This document shows, piece by piece, positions 1 to 6,943 of a stretch of 11,857 bases of DNA. The stretch is from contig JAGCVR010000086.1 of the NCBI GenBank assembly GCA_017962285.1, forward strand, positions 1 to 11,857, given 5' to 3'. The position numbers were made by a program, and so were the translations under genes. Below the pieces are notes generated by a model. It was not told the origin of the DNA. It searched no databases and worked only from the letters and a program-made list of their open reading frames with translations. The DNA comes from Muribaculaceae bacterium (lineage in GTDB: Bacteria > Bacteroidota > Bacteroidia > Bacteroidales > Muribaculaceae). The number at the start of each line of letters is the position of its first letter. Position 1 is the stretch's first letter.

Positions 1-99
1 AAGATGATAAAATCCGGCATAACAATCGACATTCTTGGCATTGCGGTTGTTACCATTCCCGTTGCGATACTGCTTGCCAAACTTGTCATGGGAGTGTGA
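1..99 (+). CDS. C-terminal end of a membrane protein, probably SLC13/DASS-family anion:Na+ symporter (partial)
   Basis: Frame 1 is open from the window edge to a TGA at 97-99, giving 32 residues. They form a single hydrophobic stretch preceded by a short basic piece (KMIKSG), then ITIDILGIAVVTIPVAILLA, and end in KLVMGV. A final helix of the form K-x-G-x-x-x-(D/N)-x-x-G-I-x-x is typical of the last membrane segment of SLC13/DASS (CitT-like) carriers, which move dicarboxylates or sulfate with sodium across the inner membrane. That assignment rests on resemblance of a very short tail and could be wrong; another polytopic transporter would look similar. recO begins 36 nt after the stop on the same strand with no visible promoter or terminator between, so the two may be co-transcribed. 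Confidence 0.5.
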   Translation, partial: KMIKSGITIDILGIAVVTIPVAILLAKLVMGV

Positions 100-135
100 C
101 GCACATCTTGTGAAAGCCAATAAAAAACAGGCAGA

Positions 136-861
136 ATGAGGCAAAAACTGACGGGCATAGTATTGAGAGTCGTGAAGTGGAACGAGCGCCACAAAATCAT
201 CAATATCTATACCGCACAGAACGGACTGATGGGATTTCTTGTCCCAGACTCTTCCACGAAATCCTCACGGGCACGCAATTCAATGTTAATGCCGCTGTCG
301 GTTGTTGAGTTTGAAGCCAATATCCGTCCCGGCTCCGACCTTGCCACGCTGCACGACCTGCAGCGCCGGATACCGCTCATCGACATCTACAGCAACCCTG
401 TGAAGAATGCGATAGTGCTGTTCGTCAGCGAACTGCTGTGCCACTGCATACAGGAACACGAACAAAACACAGCGCTTTTCAAGTTCATTGAGGAGTCGAT
501 TGTACGCCTGGAGGATTCACGCGATTCTGTCGCCAACTTTCATCTCTGTTTTCTCTATCATCTGGGGAAATACCTGGGCATAGTGCCCAACGTCCAGACC
601 TACCGCGACGGATACTGGTTCGACATGCAGGAGGGTGTGTTCGTTGCCTCGCGCCGCGAGGGGCACTCCTGCCTGCCGCCGGAGGAAGCAAAGGTGCTTC
701 ACAACCTTTCGCGGATAAGTTTCCAGAATATGCACCTTTTCCACTTCAACAGGGAGCAACGGAACGAAGTGCTGGCACTGGTTCTTTCCTACTACAGAAT
801 CCACAATTCCACCATCGGCAGCCTTAATTCTCCTGAAGTGCTGAGCCAGCTGTTTGTTTAG
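136..861 (+). CDS. recO: DNA repair protein RecO
   Basis: The 241-residue product matches RecO in length and arrangement. RecO works with RecF and RecR in the cytoplasm to load RecA on SSB-coated single-stranded gaps and can anneal complementary strands. Residues about 1-75 fit the N-terminal OB fold: a start of the type (T)GIVLRVVKWNERHKIINIYT, then strands containing LMGFLVP and MLMPLSVVEFEANIR. The rest is mostly helical, with FLYHLGKYLGIVPN near residues 140-154, a segment well conserved in Bacteroidota RecO, and a C-terminal SPEVLSQLF. I see no four-cysteine zinc site, which is usual for this lineage. ATG at 136 fits the family start; there is no clear Shine-Dalgarno sequence. The gene is convergent with the tRNA gene and ends just before a shared hairpin terminator. 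Confidence 0.93.
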   Translation: MRQKLTGIVLRVVKWNERHKIINIYTAQNGLMGFLVPDSSTKSSRARNSMLMPLSVVEFEANIRPGSDLATLHDLQRRIPLIDIYSNPVKNAIVLFVSELLCHCIQEHEQNTALFKFIEESIVRLEDSRDSVANFHLCFLYHLGKYLGIVPNVQTYRDGYWFDMQEGVFVASRREGHSCLPPEEAKVLHNLSRISFQNMHLFHFNREQRNEVLALVLSYYRIHNSTIGSLNSPEVLSQLFV

Positions 862-876
862 CACTTGGCAAAACAC

Positions 877-904
877 AAAGTCCCGGAGACATCTCCGAGA
901 CTTT
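877..904. terminator. Bidirectional hairpin terminator between recO and tRNA-Arg
   Basis: A stem of AAAGTC/GACTTT continues, after one mismatch, into CGGAG/CTCCG with the loop ACAT. The hairpin lies 16 nt after the recO stop and 8 nt past the tRNA 3' end. On the minus strand it is followed by a T-rich run (TGTTTTG), so it best fits termination of the tRNA transcript; on the plus strand no T-tract follows, though the stem may still stop recO transcription. Confidence 0.6.
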
Positions 905-911
905 AGGTGCG

Positions 912-983
912 TACCTCCACTGAGAATCGAACTCAGATTTTAGGTTTAGGAAACCCACGTTCTATCCGTTGAACTATAGAGGC
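912..983 (-). tRNA. tRNA-Arg (anticodon CCT)
   Basis: Read on the minus strand, 72 nt fold as a complete cloverleaf: acceptor GCCTCTA/TGGAGGT, D stem GTTC/GAAC with GG in the loop, anticodon stem TGGGT/ACCTA around the loop TTCCTAA, a 4-nt variable region, and T stem CTGAG/CTCAG around TTCGATT. U33 and A37 flank anticodon CCT, so it reads the arginine codon AGG. The discriminator base is A and no CCA is encoded, so CCA must be added by the nucleotidyltransferase. The first acceptor pair is a G1-U72 wobble and a second wobble lies at 6-67. There is no sign of an integration at the 3' end. Confidence 0.95.
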
Positions 984-1009
984 AGGTTAACCCCCTTATA
1001 TGTTACGAT

Positions 1010-1039
1010 AAAAATTCCGCACAAAGGTACGGAATTTTT
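1010..1039 (-). terminator. Terminator of the OmpP1/FadL-family gene
   Basis: On the minus strand a 13-bp stem (AAAAATTCCGTAC with GTGCGGAATTTTT, one G-U pair) closes a CTTT loop, and the 3' arm ends in a T-tract running into ATTTTTAT. It begins 37 nt after the porin stop codon. The A/T ends are symmetric, so it could also work on the other strand. The stem contains the -7 box of the tRNA promoter. Confidence 0.65.
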
Positions 1040-1053
1040 ATTGTTTACGCAAA
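1022..1053 (-). promoter_or_regulatory. Bacteroidota-type promoter of the tRNA-Arg gene
   Basis: On the minus strand TTTG (1053-1050), a 20-nt spacer and TACCTTTG (1029-1022) match the primary sigma factor consensus of Bacteroidota (-33 TTTG, -7 TAnnTTTG) exactly. Transcription should start near 1015-1017, leaving a leader of about 33 nt before the tRNA 5' end at 983. The -7 box lies inside the stem-loop that terminates the upstream porin gene. Confidence 0.7.
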
Positions 1054-1076
1054 CTCTGCGTTATTTGCTTATAATA

Positions 1077-2540
1077 TCAGAATTTGAAGTCGATTGCGGC
1101 ACCGAACACTCTGTTGGTGCGGCTGTAGGTGTCGCTTCCGGGCAAGGTCGTGCCGAAGTAGTCGGCCTCTGTGCGATGATAGTCCTTGTAAGTAGTCCAG
1201 AAGTAACCCAGATTGAGACGGATTTTCTTAGTCAGGTTCACTGCGCCTCCGAAGCCAATCGAGTAACTGTCGCACGAGAATGACGTGTGCGTCTGATAAG
1301 CATCGCTCAGTCCGTAGTCGGTATTCTGGAAACCGGCGCTCACCGTGAAGATGCGGTTGATGTCCCATTCAAGACCCAGAAGCACTTCGTGCGTTCCGTG
1401 GGTGAGGTATTTCTGCTTGTCATTAGCCATGTGTGCGTGTTTATCGTCGTAGAAGTGATATTCCACAGCGGCACGCAGCTTTTTCGGGAGGATTTCGTAT
1501 CCGGCTGCTACATAGAGCACTGCGGGCAAATCGCTTGGAGTATTCACGCCGTGACCGTAAGAAGCCTGCATGGCTTGCTCAAGTTCTTCCGATGCCTGTC
1601 CCATTGCGGTGGCTTCGAGCTGCTTGGTGTCGTTTTCAATGCTCAGACTGGTTTTAAACTCATACTTGGCAGCAAGCGTGAGCGGCCCAACTTTGTAGTT
1701 CGCGCCCAGAATCGGGGTTACGCCCCATCCTGTCTGATGGCAATCGAGTGCTATGTGAGTCAGTCCGCCTTCTTGTGCCAGAGCGGTGATCATGGGAGCG
1801 TAGGCAGCCTGTTGCTCAGGGGTGAGCGTCGCCATGGCGGCATTGGCCCTTTGCTTGACGGCTTCGCCCAGTGTGGCATCGACGTGCCCGCGGTAGTTGC
1901 CGTCGAAGTAGTTCATGCGCAGACCGGCAAAAGCACTCCAGTGCTTATTTATCTGATAAGCGGCGCCCATTTGCAGACCGTAGATATACTGGCGTCCTTT
2001 CATTGCCGAATTGATTCCGTACATGTCGGGGGTTACGGCATCGCCGCCCACGATGTTTTTGAGAAGCGGCTGTGGAGCGAGCATTGCTGCGGTTTTGCTA
2101 TAGATTCCCGCCATTACTTGCGCGTCGAACGAAGGCAGACCGCTCGAGAAGTTACACTTGCCTCCGCCACCCACGAAGCCGAAGAATCCGGAGAACGCCC
2201 ATTTGTCGCGTTTATAAACGGTATGGAGCGATGCTCTCACCGGTGCCGAAGCTGTTCCTTCGTATAAGCGCGTGTGGTCTTCTTGCGGGAACAGGGGGAA
2301 TGTGGTGAGAACGTCGCGCGACTGAGATGCGCTTTGAATGTTGATTGAGAGTGACCACCCTTCATGGTCAATAAATGCAGAGCCTGCAGGGTTTGTGAAT
2401 ACACCGTCTATTTCGTTGGTGGCGCCGCGCGCCATCATTCGTTGCCATGCAATACTCTGGTTGGTGTTGTGAAGCAGTCCGCCCGCTTGAGCGAGGAAAG
2501 AAACTGCTACTGTAATTAATAATAATGTTAATTTCTTCAT
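1077..2540 (-). CDS. OmpP1/FadL/TodX-family outer membrane transport protein
   Basis: A 487-residue beta-barrel protein of the FadL family, which carries long-chain fatty acids or other hydrophobic compounds across the outer membrane; the substrate here is unknown. Residues 1-19 are a Sec signal peptide (MKKL, a hydrophobic core, cleavage likely after AQA-19). The mature N terminus, residues 20-53, has the family's hatch-region signature: GGLL, NTNQ, a run of ARGA, then DGVFTNPAG. The remainder alternates aromatic and polar residues as in barrel strands, and the chain ends in DFKF with the C-terminal Phe recognised by the BAM machinery. Residues about 160-270 are Ala/Gln-rich and probably form extracellular loops. 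The gene has its own promoter (2611-2642) and terminator (1010-1039), so it looks monocistronic. Confidence 0.9.
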   Translation of the reverse strand: MKKLTLLLITVAVSFLAQAGGLLHNTNQSIAWQRMMARGATNEIDGVFTNPAGSAFIDHEGWSLSINIQSASQSRDVLTTFPLFPQEDHTRLYEGTASAPVRASLHTVYKRDKWAFSGFFGFVGGGGKCNFSSGLPSFDAQVMAGIYSKTAAMLAPQPLLKNIVGGDAVTPDMYGINSAMKGRQYIYGLQMGAAYQINKHWSAFAGLRMNYFDGNYRGHVDATLGEAVKQRANAAMATLTPEQQAAYAPMITALAQEGGLTHIALDCHQTGWGVTPILGANYKVGPLTLAAKYEFKTSLSIENDTKQLEATAMGQASEELEQAMQASYGHGVNTPSDLPAVLYVAAGYEILPKKLRAAVEYHFYDDKHAHMANDKQKYLTHGTHEVLLGLEWDINRIFTVSAGFQNTDYGLSDAYQTHTSFSCDSYSIGFGGAVNLTKKIRLNLGYFWTTYKDYHRTEADYFGTTLPGSDTYSRTNRVFGAAIDFKF

Positions 2541-2610
2541 TTTCTCTTAATATTTCTTTTAACATTATGTCTGGCTGGTTCCAAACATGTATTATCTCTT
2601 TTTCACGGCA

Positions 2611-2642
2611 CAAAATTAGTGGTAAAAATCCGAAGTGGCAAG
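2611..2642 (-). promoter_or_regulatory. Promoter of the OmpP1/FadL-family gene
   Basis: On the minus strand CTTG (2642-2639), a 20-nt spacer and TAATTTTG (2618-2611) fit the Bacteroidota consensus with one mismatch in the -33 box. Predicted start is near 2605, giving an A/T-rich untranslated leader of about 65 nt before the ATG at 2540. No Shine-Dalgarno sequence is evident; an A-rich stretch precedes the start codon. Confidence 0.6.
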
Positions 2643-2734
2643 AAATCAAGCCTCATTGATATACGTTGAAACTAAGTTACACTTTTTAACACTTTGTGCA
2701 AAAATCCGTGAAAAACTTCGTTGCCCATAAAACA

Positions 2735-2764
2735 AGAGAGCCGTGACACTTGCCACGGCCCTCT
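2735..2764 (-). terminator. Terminator of secDF
   Basis: On the minus strand AGAGGGCCGTG pairs with CACGGCTCTCT (11 bp including one G-U) around an 8-nt loop, followed by TGTTTTATG. It starts 41 nt after the secDF stop codon and precedes the porin promoter, so it insulates the two genes. Confidence 0.7.
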
Positions 2765-2805
2765 ATTATATTCTTATAAATGTATTGACTACACTCTCCG
2801 GCTCA

Positions 2806-5739
2806 TTATTTCTTAACCTTCTTGCTGGTAACGGCAAACGCCACCGGAGAAGCGATGAACAACGATGCGCAAGTACCGATGATTACACCGAGAATCATTG
2901 CGAAGATGAAGCTGCGGATAGATTCTCCACCGAGGAAGAATATCACGAACAACACGAGCAATGTGGTTACCGATGTCATCAACGTACGCGAGAGAGTGCT
3001 GCTGAGTGCGTTGTTGAACGTGGTGTAGAGATCCTGTTTCGGATAGAGTTTGCGATACTCACGCACACGGTCAAACACCACCACGGTATCGTTCACCTGA
3101 TAACCAATCACGGTGAGGATAGCGGCAATGAACGTCTGGTCAATTTCCATTGAGAACGGGAAAATGCCATGCAGCGTGTAGAATCCGATAACGAAGAACG
3201 AGGTGAACGCCACTGCTGCCAGAGCGCCGAGCGAGAATGCCACGTTGCGGAAGCGGAGCAGGATGTAGAGTGCCATGGCGAGCAATGAGAAGAACACAGC
3301 CCAGATTGCTTCGCGAGTCATGTCGGAAGCAATGCTCGGACCAACTTGTTCGGTCGATTGAACGCCCACGTTTTCGTTGGTAACGCTGAAGTCCTCGTAG
3401 CTCATGCCGCCGAGTTCGCTCTTAAGGCCCTTATACATCTTCTCCATGATAACCTTGTCAACGTCGATGTTAGGATCGGTGTTGTCGATCATGTAGTTTG
3501 TGGAGATACGCACCTTAGTGTCGTTGTCGATAGTGATAACCGACACGTTGCCACTCTCGAACAACGGAGTGAGCTGGGCTTCGAGTTGTGCGGTTGATAC
3601 CGGGTGGTCGAACTGAACAATATAGTTGCGACCGCCGGAGAAATCGATACCGCGGCTGAGACCCCGACCCGGGATGAAGAAGAGGGCCACAATAGCAAGC
3701 ACAATCACTGCGACAACAGCCAATGTGGATTTGCGCTTACCCATGAAGTCGAACTTCACATTTTCCATCAAGTGGCGCGTGAGCTTGGTTGTGAACGTCA
3801 AGCCGTCGAACCAGCCCTTGTTCAGGCACCATTCCATCACAAGACGGGTAGCGAACACTGCGGTGAAGAACGAGCAGCAGATACCGATTATCAATGTCAC
3901 GGCGAAACCGCGGATAGGACCGGAGCCAAGCACCGCAAGGATGATACCGGTTATGATAGAAGTGAGGTTCGAGTCGAAGATTGCCGAGAATGCGTTGGCA
4001 TAGCCATCGTGAACAGCAGCCTTGAGACCCTTGCCCGCACGGAGTTCTTCCTTGCAGCGTTCGAAGATAAGCACGTTGGCGTCAACCGCCATACCAAGAG
4101 CGAGGACGATACCGGCGATACCAGGCAGCGTGAGCACGCTCTGGAACGATGCGAGGATACCGAACGTAAAGAACAGGTTAAGGATAAGACCCAGGTTGGC
4201 AATACTTCCTGCCTTGATTCCATATACGCACCACATGAAGATTACGAGCAGAATCAATGCAATGGCAAATGACACAAGACTTTTCTGGATGGACTCCTTA
4301 CCGAGCGACGGACCAATCACGCTTTCGCTGGCGATATTCACACGTGCCACCATCTTACCTGATTCGAGCACGTTCGAAAGGTCGTTGGCCTCTTCAACGG
4401 TGAAGTTGCCGGTAATTTCCGAACGACCGCCATCGATCTGGCTGTTCACGTTAGGATAAGAATAAACCTGATCATCGAGAACGATTGCGATGGAGCGACC
4501 GATGTTCTGACCGGTAATGCGCGACCATGCGCGGGCACCTTCGTCGTTCATTGCCATCGACACCACCTGACCCTTCATGTTGTCGTATTCGCTCGAAGCA
4601 TCGGTTACGACATCACCGGTGAGCACCGGCTTGTTCTGTACTGTGCGGAGAGCGATGAGCTGATAGAAGCTGTTGGCCTGGTCGATTGACTTCACTGTCC
4701 AAGCGAGTTTCAGGTCGGTGGGAAGATACTGCTTGGCTGTCTCCGATTGAATAATAGCATTAACGGCAGCCGTATCGTTCACGTTAACAATACCCACAAC
4801 AGGACTTGCCGGATTCAGTCCACCGGCGGAACCGAGCAGTTCAGCAAGAGGACGGGTGGCAACTGCAGGCTTGGTTTCCTCAGCCTTAGTAGTGTCGGCC
4901 TCAGCCACGGCAGTGGTATCGGCTTCTGCTTCGGGCTTAGCAGCCTTTCCAGCGGCAGCGATGCTGAGATTATCCAGGTCGCGCGAGATTTCGCTGAGCG
5001 TATAAGTCTGATAGAACTCAAGGTTTGCTGTTCCCTGCAAAAGTTTACGCACACGTTCAGGTTCTTTCACACCCGGGAGTTCCAGAAGGATTCGTCCTGT
5101 GCTTTGCAGTTTCTGAATGTTTGGAGAAACCACACCGAAACGGTCGATACGAGTGCGGAGCACTTTGTATGAATTGTCCACCATTTCTTCCACCTCTTCC
5201 TTAAGGATTTTCTCCACTTCGTCATTAGTGGCGCCTGGTTTAGCCTTCACTTTCTCCACGTTACGGAAGATTTGGTAAAGGTTACCTTCGGGAGCGAGTT
5301 TCTTGTATTCCTGGCAGAACGAAGCCACAAAGTCGTCTTGTGCATTCAGATTTGCCGAAACGTTATTAATTGCCTGATTGAATTTCTTGTCGGGATTGTC
5401 GTTGGCCAAAGCACGAAGAATGTCGGGGACAGAAATCTGAAGTGTTACGTTCATACCGCCCTTAAGGTCAAGGCCAAGTCCTAATTCTTTTTCACGCACA
5501 TCCTGGAATGTGTAGTATCCCAAGTAAACTTTCTCATTAGCGATAGAGTCGATAAACGCGTTGTAAGCGGTCTTGTATGCGTCGTTGCTTGTGTCGGCAG
5601 CTTTGATGCCGGCAACGGCGAGAGCCTTCTGCTCGGCTTTGTTCTCGTAGTGGTTCGACACCAGAGTGAACGAAAGATAGAAGGCGCAAACAAGAATCAG
5701 CAAAACGGTAATAACTCTAATAAAACCTTTTGTTTGCAT
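2806..5739 (-). CDS. secDF: Fused protein translocase subunit SecDF
   Basis: A 977-residue fusion of SecD (about 1-645) and SecF (about 660-977), the form found throughout Bacteroidota. It uses the ion gradient across the inner membrane to pull exported proteins through SecYEG. SecD has a first membrane helix at about 8-28, the motif GLDLKGG at 89-95, a large periplasmic P1 domain, and five helices at about 485-635 with the conserved Asp of AVDANVLIFERCKEE at 553. SecF has GIDFSGG at 697-703, its own periplasmic domain, and helices from about 811 onward with NDTVVVFDR (Asp884) in the fourth. Both membrane Asp residues needed for ion coupling are present. Residues about 262-298 are a low-complexity Ala/Glu/Thr insert in P1. 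Its own promoter lies upstream and a hairpin terminator follows. A lysine-rich tail (SKKVKK) ends the protein. Confidence 0.97.
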   Translation of the reverse strand: MQTKGFIRVITVLLILVCAFYLSFTLVSNHYENKAEQKALAVAGIKAADTSNDAYKTAYNAFIDSIANEKVYLGYYTFQDVREKELGLGLDLKGGMNVTLQISVPDILRALANDNPDKKFNQAINNVSANLNAQDDFVASFCQEYKKLAPEGNLYQIFRNVEKVKAKPGATNDEVEKILKEEVEEMVDNSYKVLRTRIDRFGVVSPNIQKLQSTGRILLELPGVKEPERVRKLLQGTANLEFYQTYTLSEISRDLDNLSIAAAGKAAKPEAEADTTAVAEADTTKAEETKPAVATRPLAELLGSAGGLNPASPVVGIVNVNDTAAVNAIIQSETAKQYLPTDLKLAWTVKSIDQANSFYQLIALRTVQNKPVLTGDVVTDASSEYDNMKGQVVSMAMNDEGARAWSRITGQNIGRSIAIVLDDQVYSYPNVNSQIDGGRSEITGNFTVEEANDLSNVLESGKMVARVNIASESVIGPSLGKESIQKSLVSFAIALILLVIFMWCVYGIKAGSIANLGLILNLFFTFGILASFQSVLTLPGIAGIVLALGMAVDANVLIFERCKEELRAGKGLKAAVHDGYANAFSAIFDSNLTSIITGIILAVLGSGPIRGFAVTLIIGICCSFFTAVFATRLVMEWCLNKGWFDGLTFTTKLTRHLMENVKFDFMGKRKSTLAVVAVIVLAIVALFFIPGRGLSRGIDFSGGRNYIVQFDHPVSTAQLEAQLTPLFESGNVSVITIDNDTKVRISTNYMIDNTDPNIDVDKVIMEKMYKGLKSELGGMSYEDFSVTNENVGVQSTEQVGPSIASDMTREAIWAVFFSLLAMALYILLRFRNVAFSLGALAAVAFTSFFVIGFYTLHGIFPFSMEIDQTFIAAILTVIGYQVNDTVVVFDRVREYRKLYPKQDLYTTFNNALSSTLSRTLMTSVTTLLVLFVIFFLGGESIRSFIFAMILGVIIGTCASLFIASPVAFAVTSKKVKK
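4882..4929 (-). repeat. Two-copy repeat in the low-complexity insert of SecD
   Basis: Residues 271-286 of SecDF read AEADTTAV then AEADTTKA, an 8-residue unit repeated in tandem inside a charged Ala/Glu/Thr-rich stretch (about 262-298). It interrupts the periplasmic P1 domain and is probably a disordered linker. The two DNA copies have diverged at several bases, so it is not a fresh slippage product. Confidence 0.6.
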
Positions 5740-5803
5740 TTGTTGTTAATTAATTTTATTTGAATTTTTTGTTAATTTTTTTCAACTTTACGCAATAAGC
5801 GTG

Positions 5804-5835
5804 CAAATATACACACTTTTCCGCACCTAATAAAA
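5804..5835 (-). promoter_or_regulatory. Promoter of secDF
   Basis: On the minus strand TATATTTG (5811-5804) matches the Bacteroidota -7 box; at 20 nt upstream the -33 position reads TTTT (5835-5832), one base from TTTG. Transcription should start near 5798, leaving an A/T-rich leader of about 60 nt before the ATG at 5739. The 158-nt gap to the pseudogene stop holds nothing else I can name. Confidence 0.55.
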
Positions 5836-5897
5836 TTATTTAAGTCAAATTTTGTTATTTTCCTTTTTTCAGCAACAGAAAAGGACACAGAAAAAGG

Positions 5898-6853
5898 TCA
5901 ATTATTCACCACATTCCGAGGGCTTCCGGAGATAAAAGCCCTGACATTTTCCACAGCAATGTCCATGAGACGTACGCGAGCCTCGCGACTTGCCCACGCC
6001 ACATGGGGAGTGATGAAGCAATTAGGCGCCGACAGCAGTGGATTCGATGCCTGCGGCGGTTCCTGCGAAAGCACGTCGAGGGCGGCTGCAGCGATTGTGC
6101 CGCTGTGAAGAGCGTCGGCAAGCGCCTGTTCATCAACGACCGGGCCGCGAGACGTGTTGATTAGAATTGCGGTTTTCTTCATGGACTTAAGACGCTGCCC
6201 GTTCACGAGTCCACGCGTCTGTTCGGTGAGCGGACAGTGAAGCGAGACTACGTCGGATTGCGCCAAAGAGTATCCATGTCAACCTTTTCCACGCCTTGCG
6301 GAAGAGTTTCCTGTGGCTTAGACGTAACCGCAGTCACTTTCATGCCAAAACTCAGGGCAATCTGTGCCACTGCCATGCCTATTCTGCCAAGTCCCACTAT
6401 GCCGAAAGTTTTGCCAGCGAGTTCCACGATTGGAGCACTCACATAGGAAAAATCAGGGCAACGGCTCCACTGTCCCGAACGCACTTCAGCCGAATACTGT
6501 GCGGCGGGCGAGACGATGGCGAGCAGGTGTGCGAACACAAGCTGAGCCACCGAAGCAGTGCTGTAAGCCGGGACATTTGTAACCACAATACCATGTTCAG
6601 TGGCGGCATACAGGTCGATTATGTTGTAACCGGTGGCAAGTACCCCGATATACCGGAGATTAGGCAATGACTCGATAAGAGCGCGGGTAAACGGCACTTT
6701 ATTTGTAAGCACAATTTCAGCGCCGACAATACGCTTAATTACATCTTGAGGCTGCGTGCGGTCGTAAATGGTGCAGTCGCCGAGCGATTTCAGCGCCTAC
6801 CAGGAGAGGTCGCCAAGATTTCCGGCAAATCCGTCGAGAACAACAATCTTCAT
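5898..6853 (-). pseudogene. D-2-hydroxyacid dehydrogenase (glycerate dehydrogenase-like), inactivated by a stop and a frameshift
   Basis: Joining the minus-strand frames restores a 318-residue NAD-dependent D-2-hydroxyacid dehydrogenase, the normal length for enzymes that reduce hydroxypyruvate, glyoxylate or similar 2-keto acids. From ATG 6853 the reading is MKIVVLDGFAGNLGDLSW and then TAG (6799-6797), where relatives usually have Glu. The same frame continues through the substrate-binding half and the Rossmann motif GLGRIG (restored 154-159), then shifts at a T3 run (6267-6265): adding one T restores DTLLAQSDVVSLH. The rest is intact, with catalytic Arg236 (NTSRG), Glu265 (SQEPP) and His284 (TPHVAW). 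Length 956 nt is one short of 319 codons, as one deletion predicts. Two separate lesions make a sequencing error less likely. No full-length protein can be made; restart in mid-gene would lack the N-terminal part or the active site. Confidence 0.9.
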
Positions 6854-6884
6854 GACAAAATAACAATGAGTAGTAATTTTTAAG

Positions 6885-6892
6885 CAAATTTA
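6885..6892 (-). promoter_or_regulatory. -7 promoter box for the dehydrogenase pseudogene
   Basis: On the minus strand TAAATTTG matches TAnnTTTG, 31 nt before the old ATG at 6853. No TTG is found at the -33 position, so the element is weak or partly decayed. It faces away from the plus-strand box at 6917, with 24 nt between the two. Confidence 0.4.
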
Positions 6893-6916
6893 CATAGAAT
6901 TATTGGGAAAATGGAG

Positions 6917-6924
6917 TAATTTTG
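6917..6924 (+). promoter_or_regulatory. -7 promoter box for the methyltransferase gene
   Basis: TAATTTTG matches the Bacteroidota -7 consensus and lies 19 nt before the ATG at 6944, so the predicted leader is only about 14 nt. The -33 position (near 6893-6896) has no TTG. Confidence 0.5.
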
Positions 6925-6943
6925 TAGTGAAAATGATTCAACC

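Noticed and set aside
912..983. tRNA gene as an integration site for a mobile element
   Set aside because: No integrase, no repeated tRNA 3' end and no foreign-looking gene is present nearby.
1287..2267. 326-codon open frame on the plus strand opposite the OmpP1/FadL-family gene
   Set aside because: Its product is cysteine- and histidine-rich with no recognisable motif, it lies wholly antisense to a clearly real gene, and it has no promoter or start context.
2541..2734. Search for a small RNA, riboswitch or small gene in the gap between secDF and the porin gene
   Set aside because: Apart from the porin promoter I found only a 9-bp direct repeat (AAAAATCCG) in A/T-rich sequence, which chance can explain.
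3604..4272. 222-codon open frame on the plus strand opposite secDF
   Set aside because: The composition is a mirror of the SecDF codons (His/Asp/Glu-rich) with no family resemblance; it is a shadow of a conserved gene.
5856..5897. Possible hairpin CCTTTT/AAAAGG after the dehydrogenase pseudogene
   Set aside because: The stem is only 6 bp with a long loop, and no T-tract follows on the minus strand.
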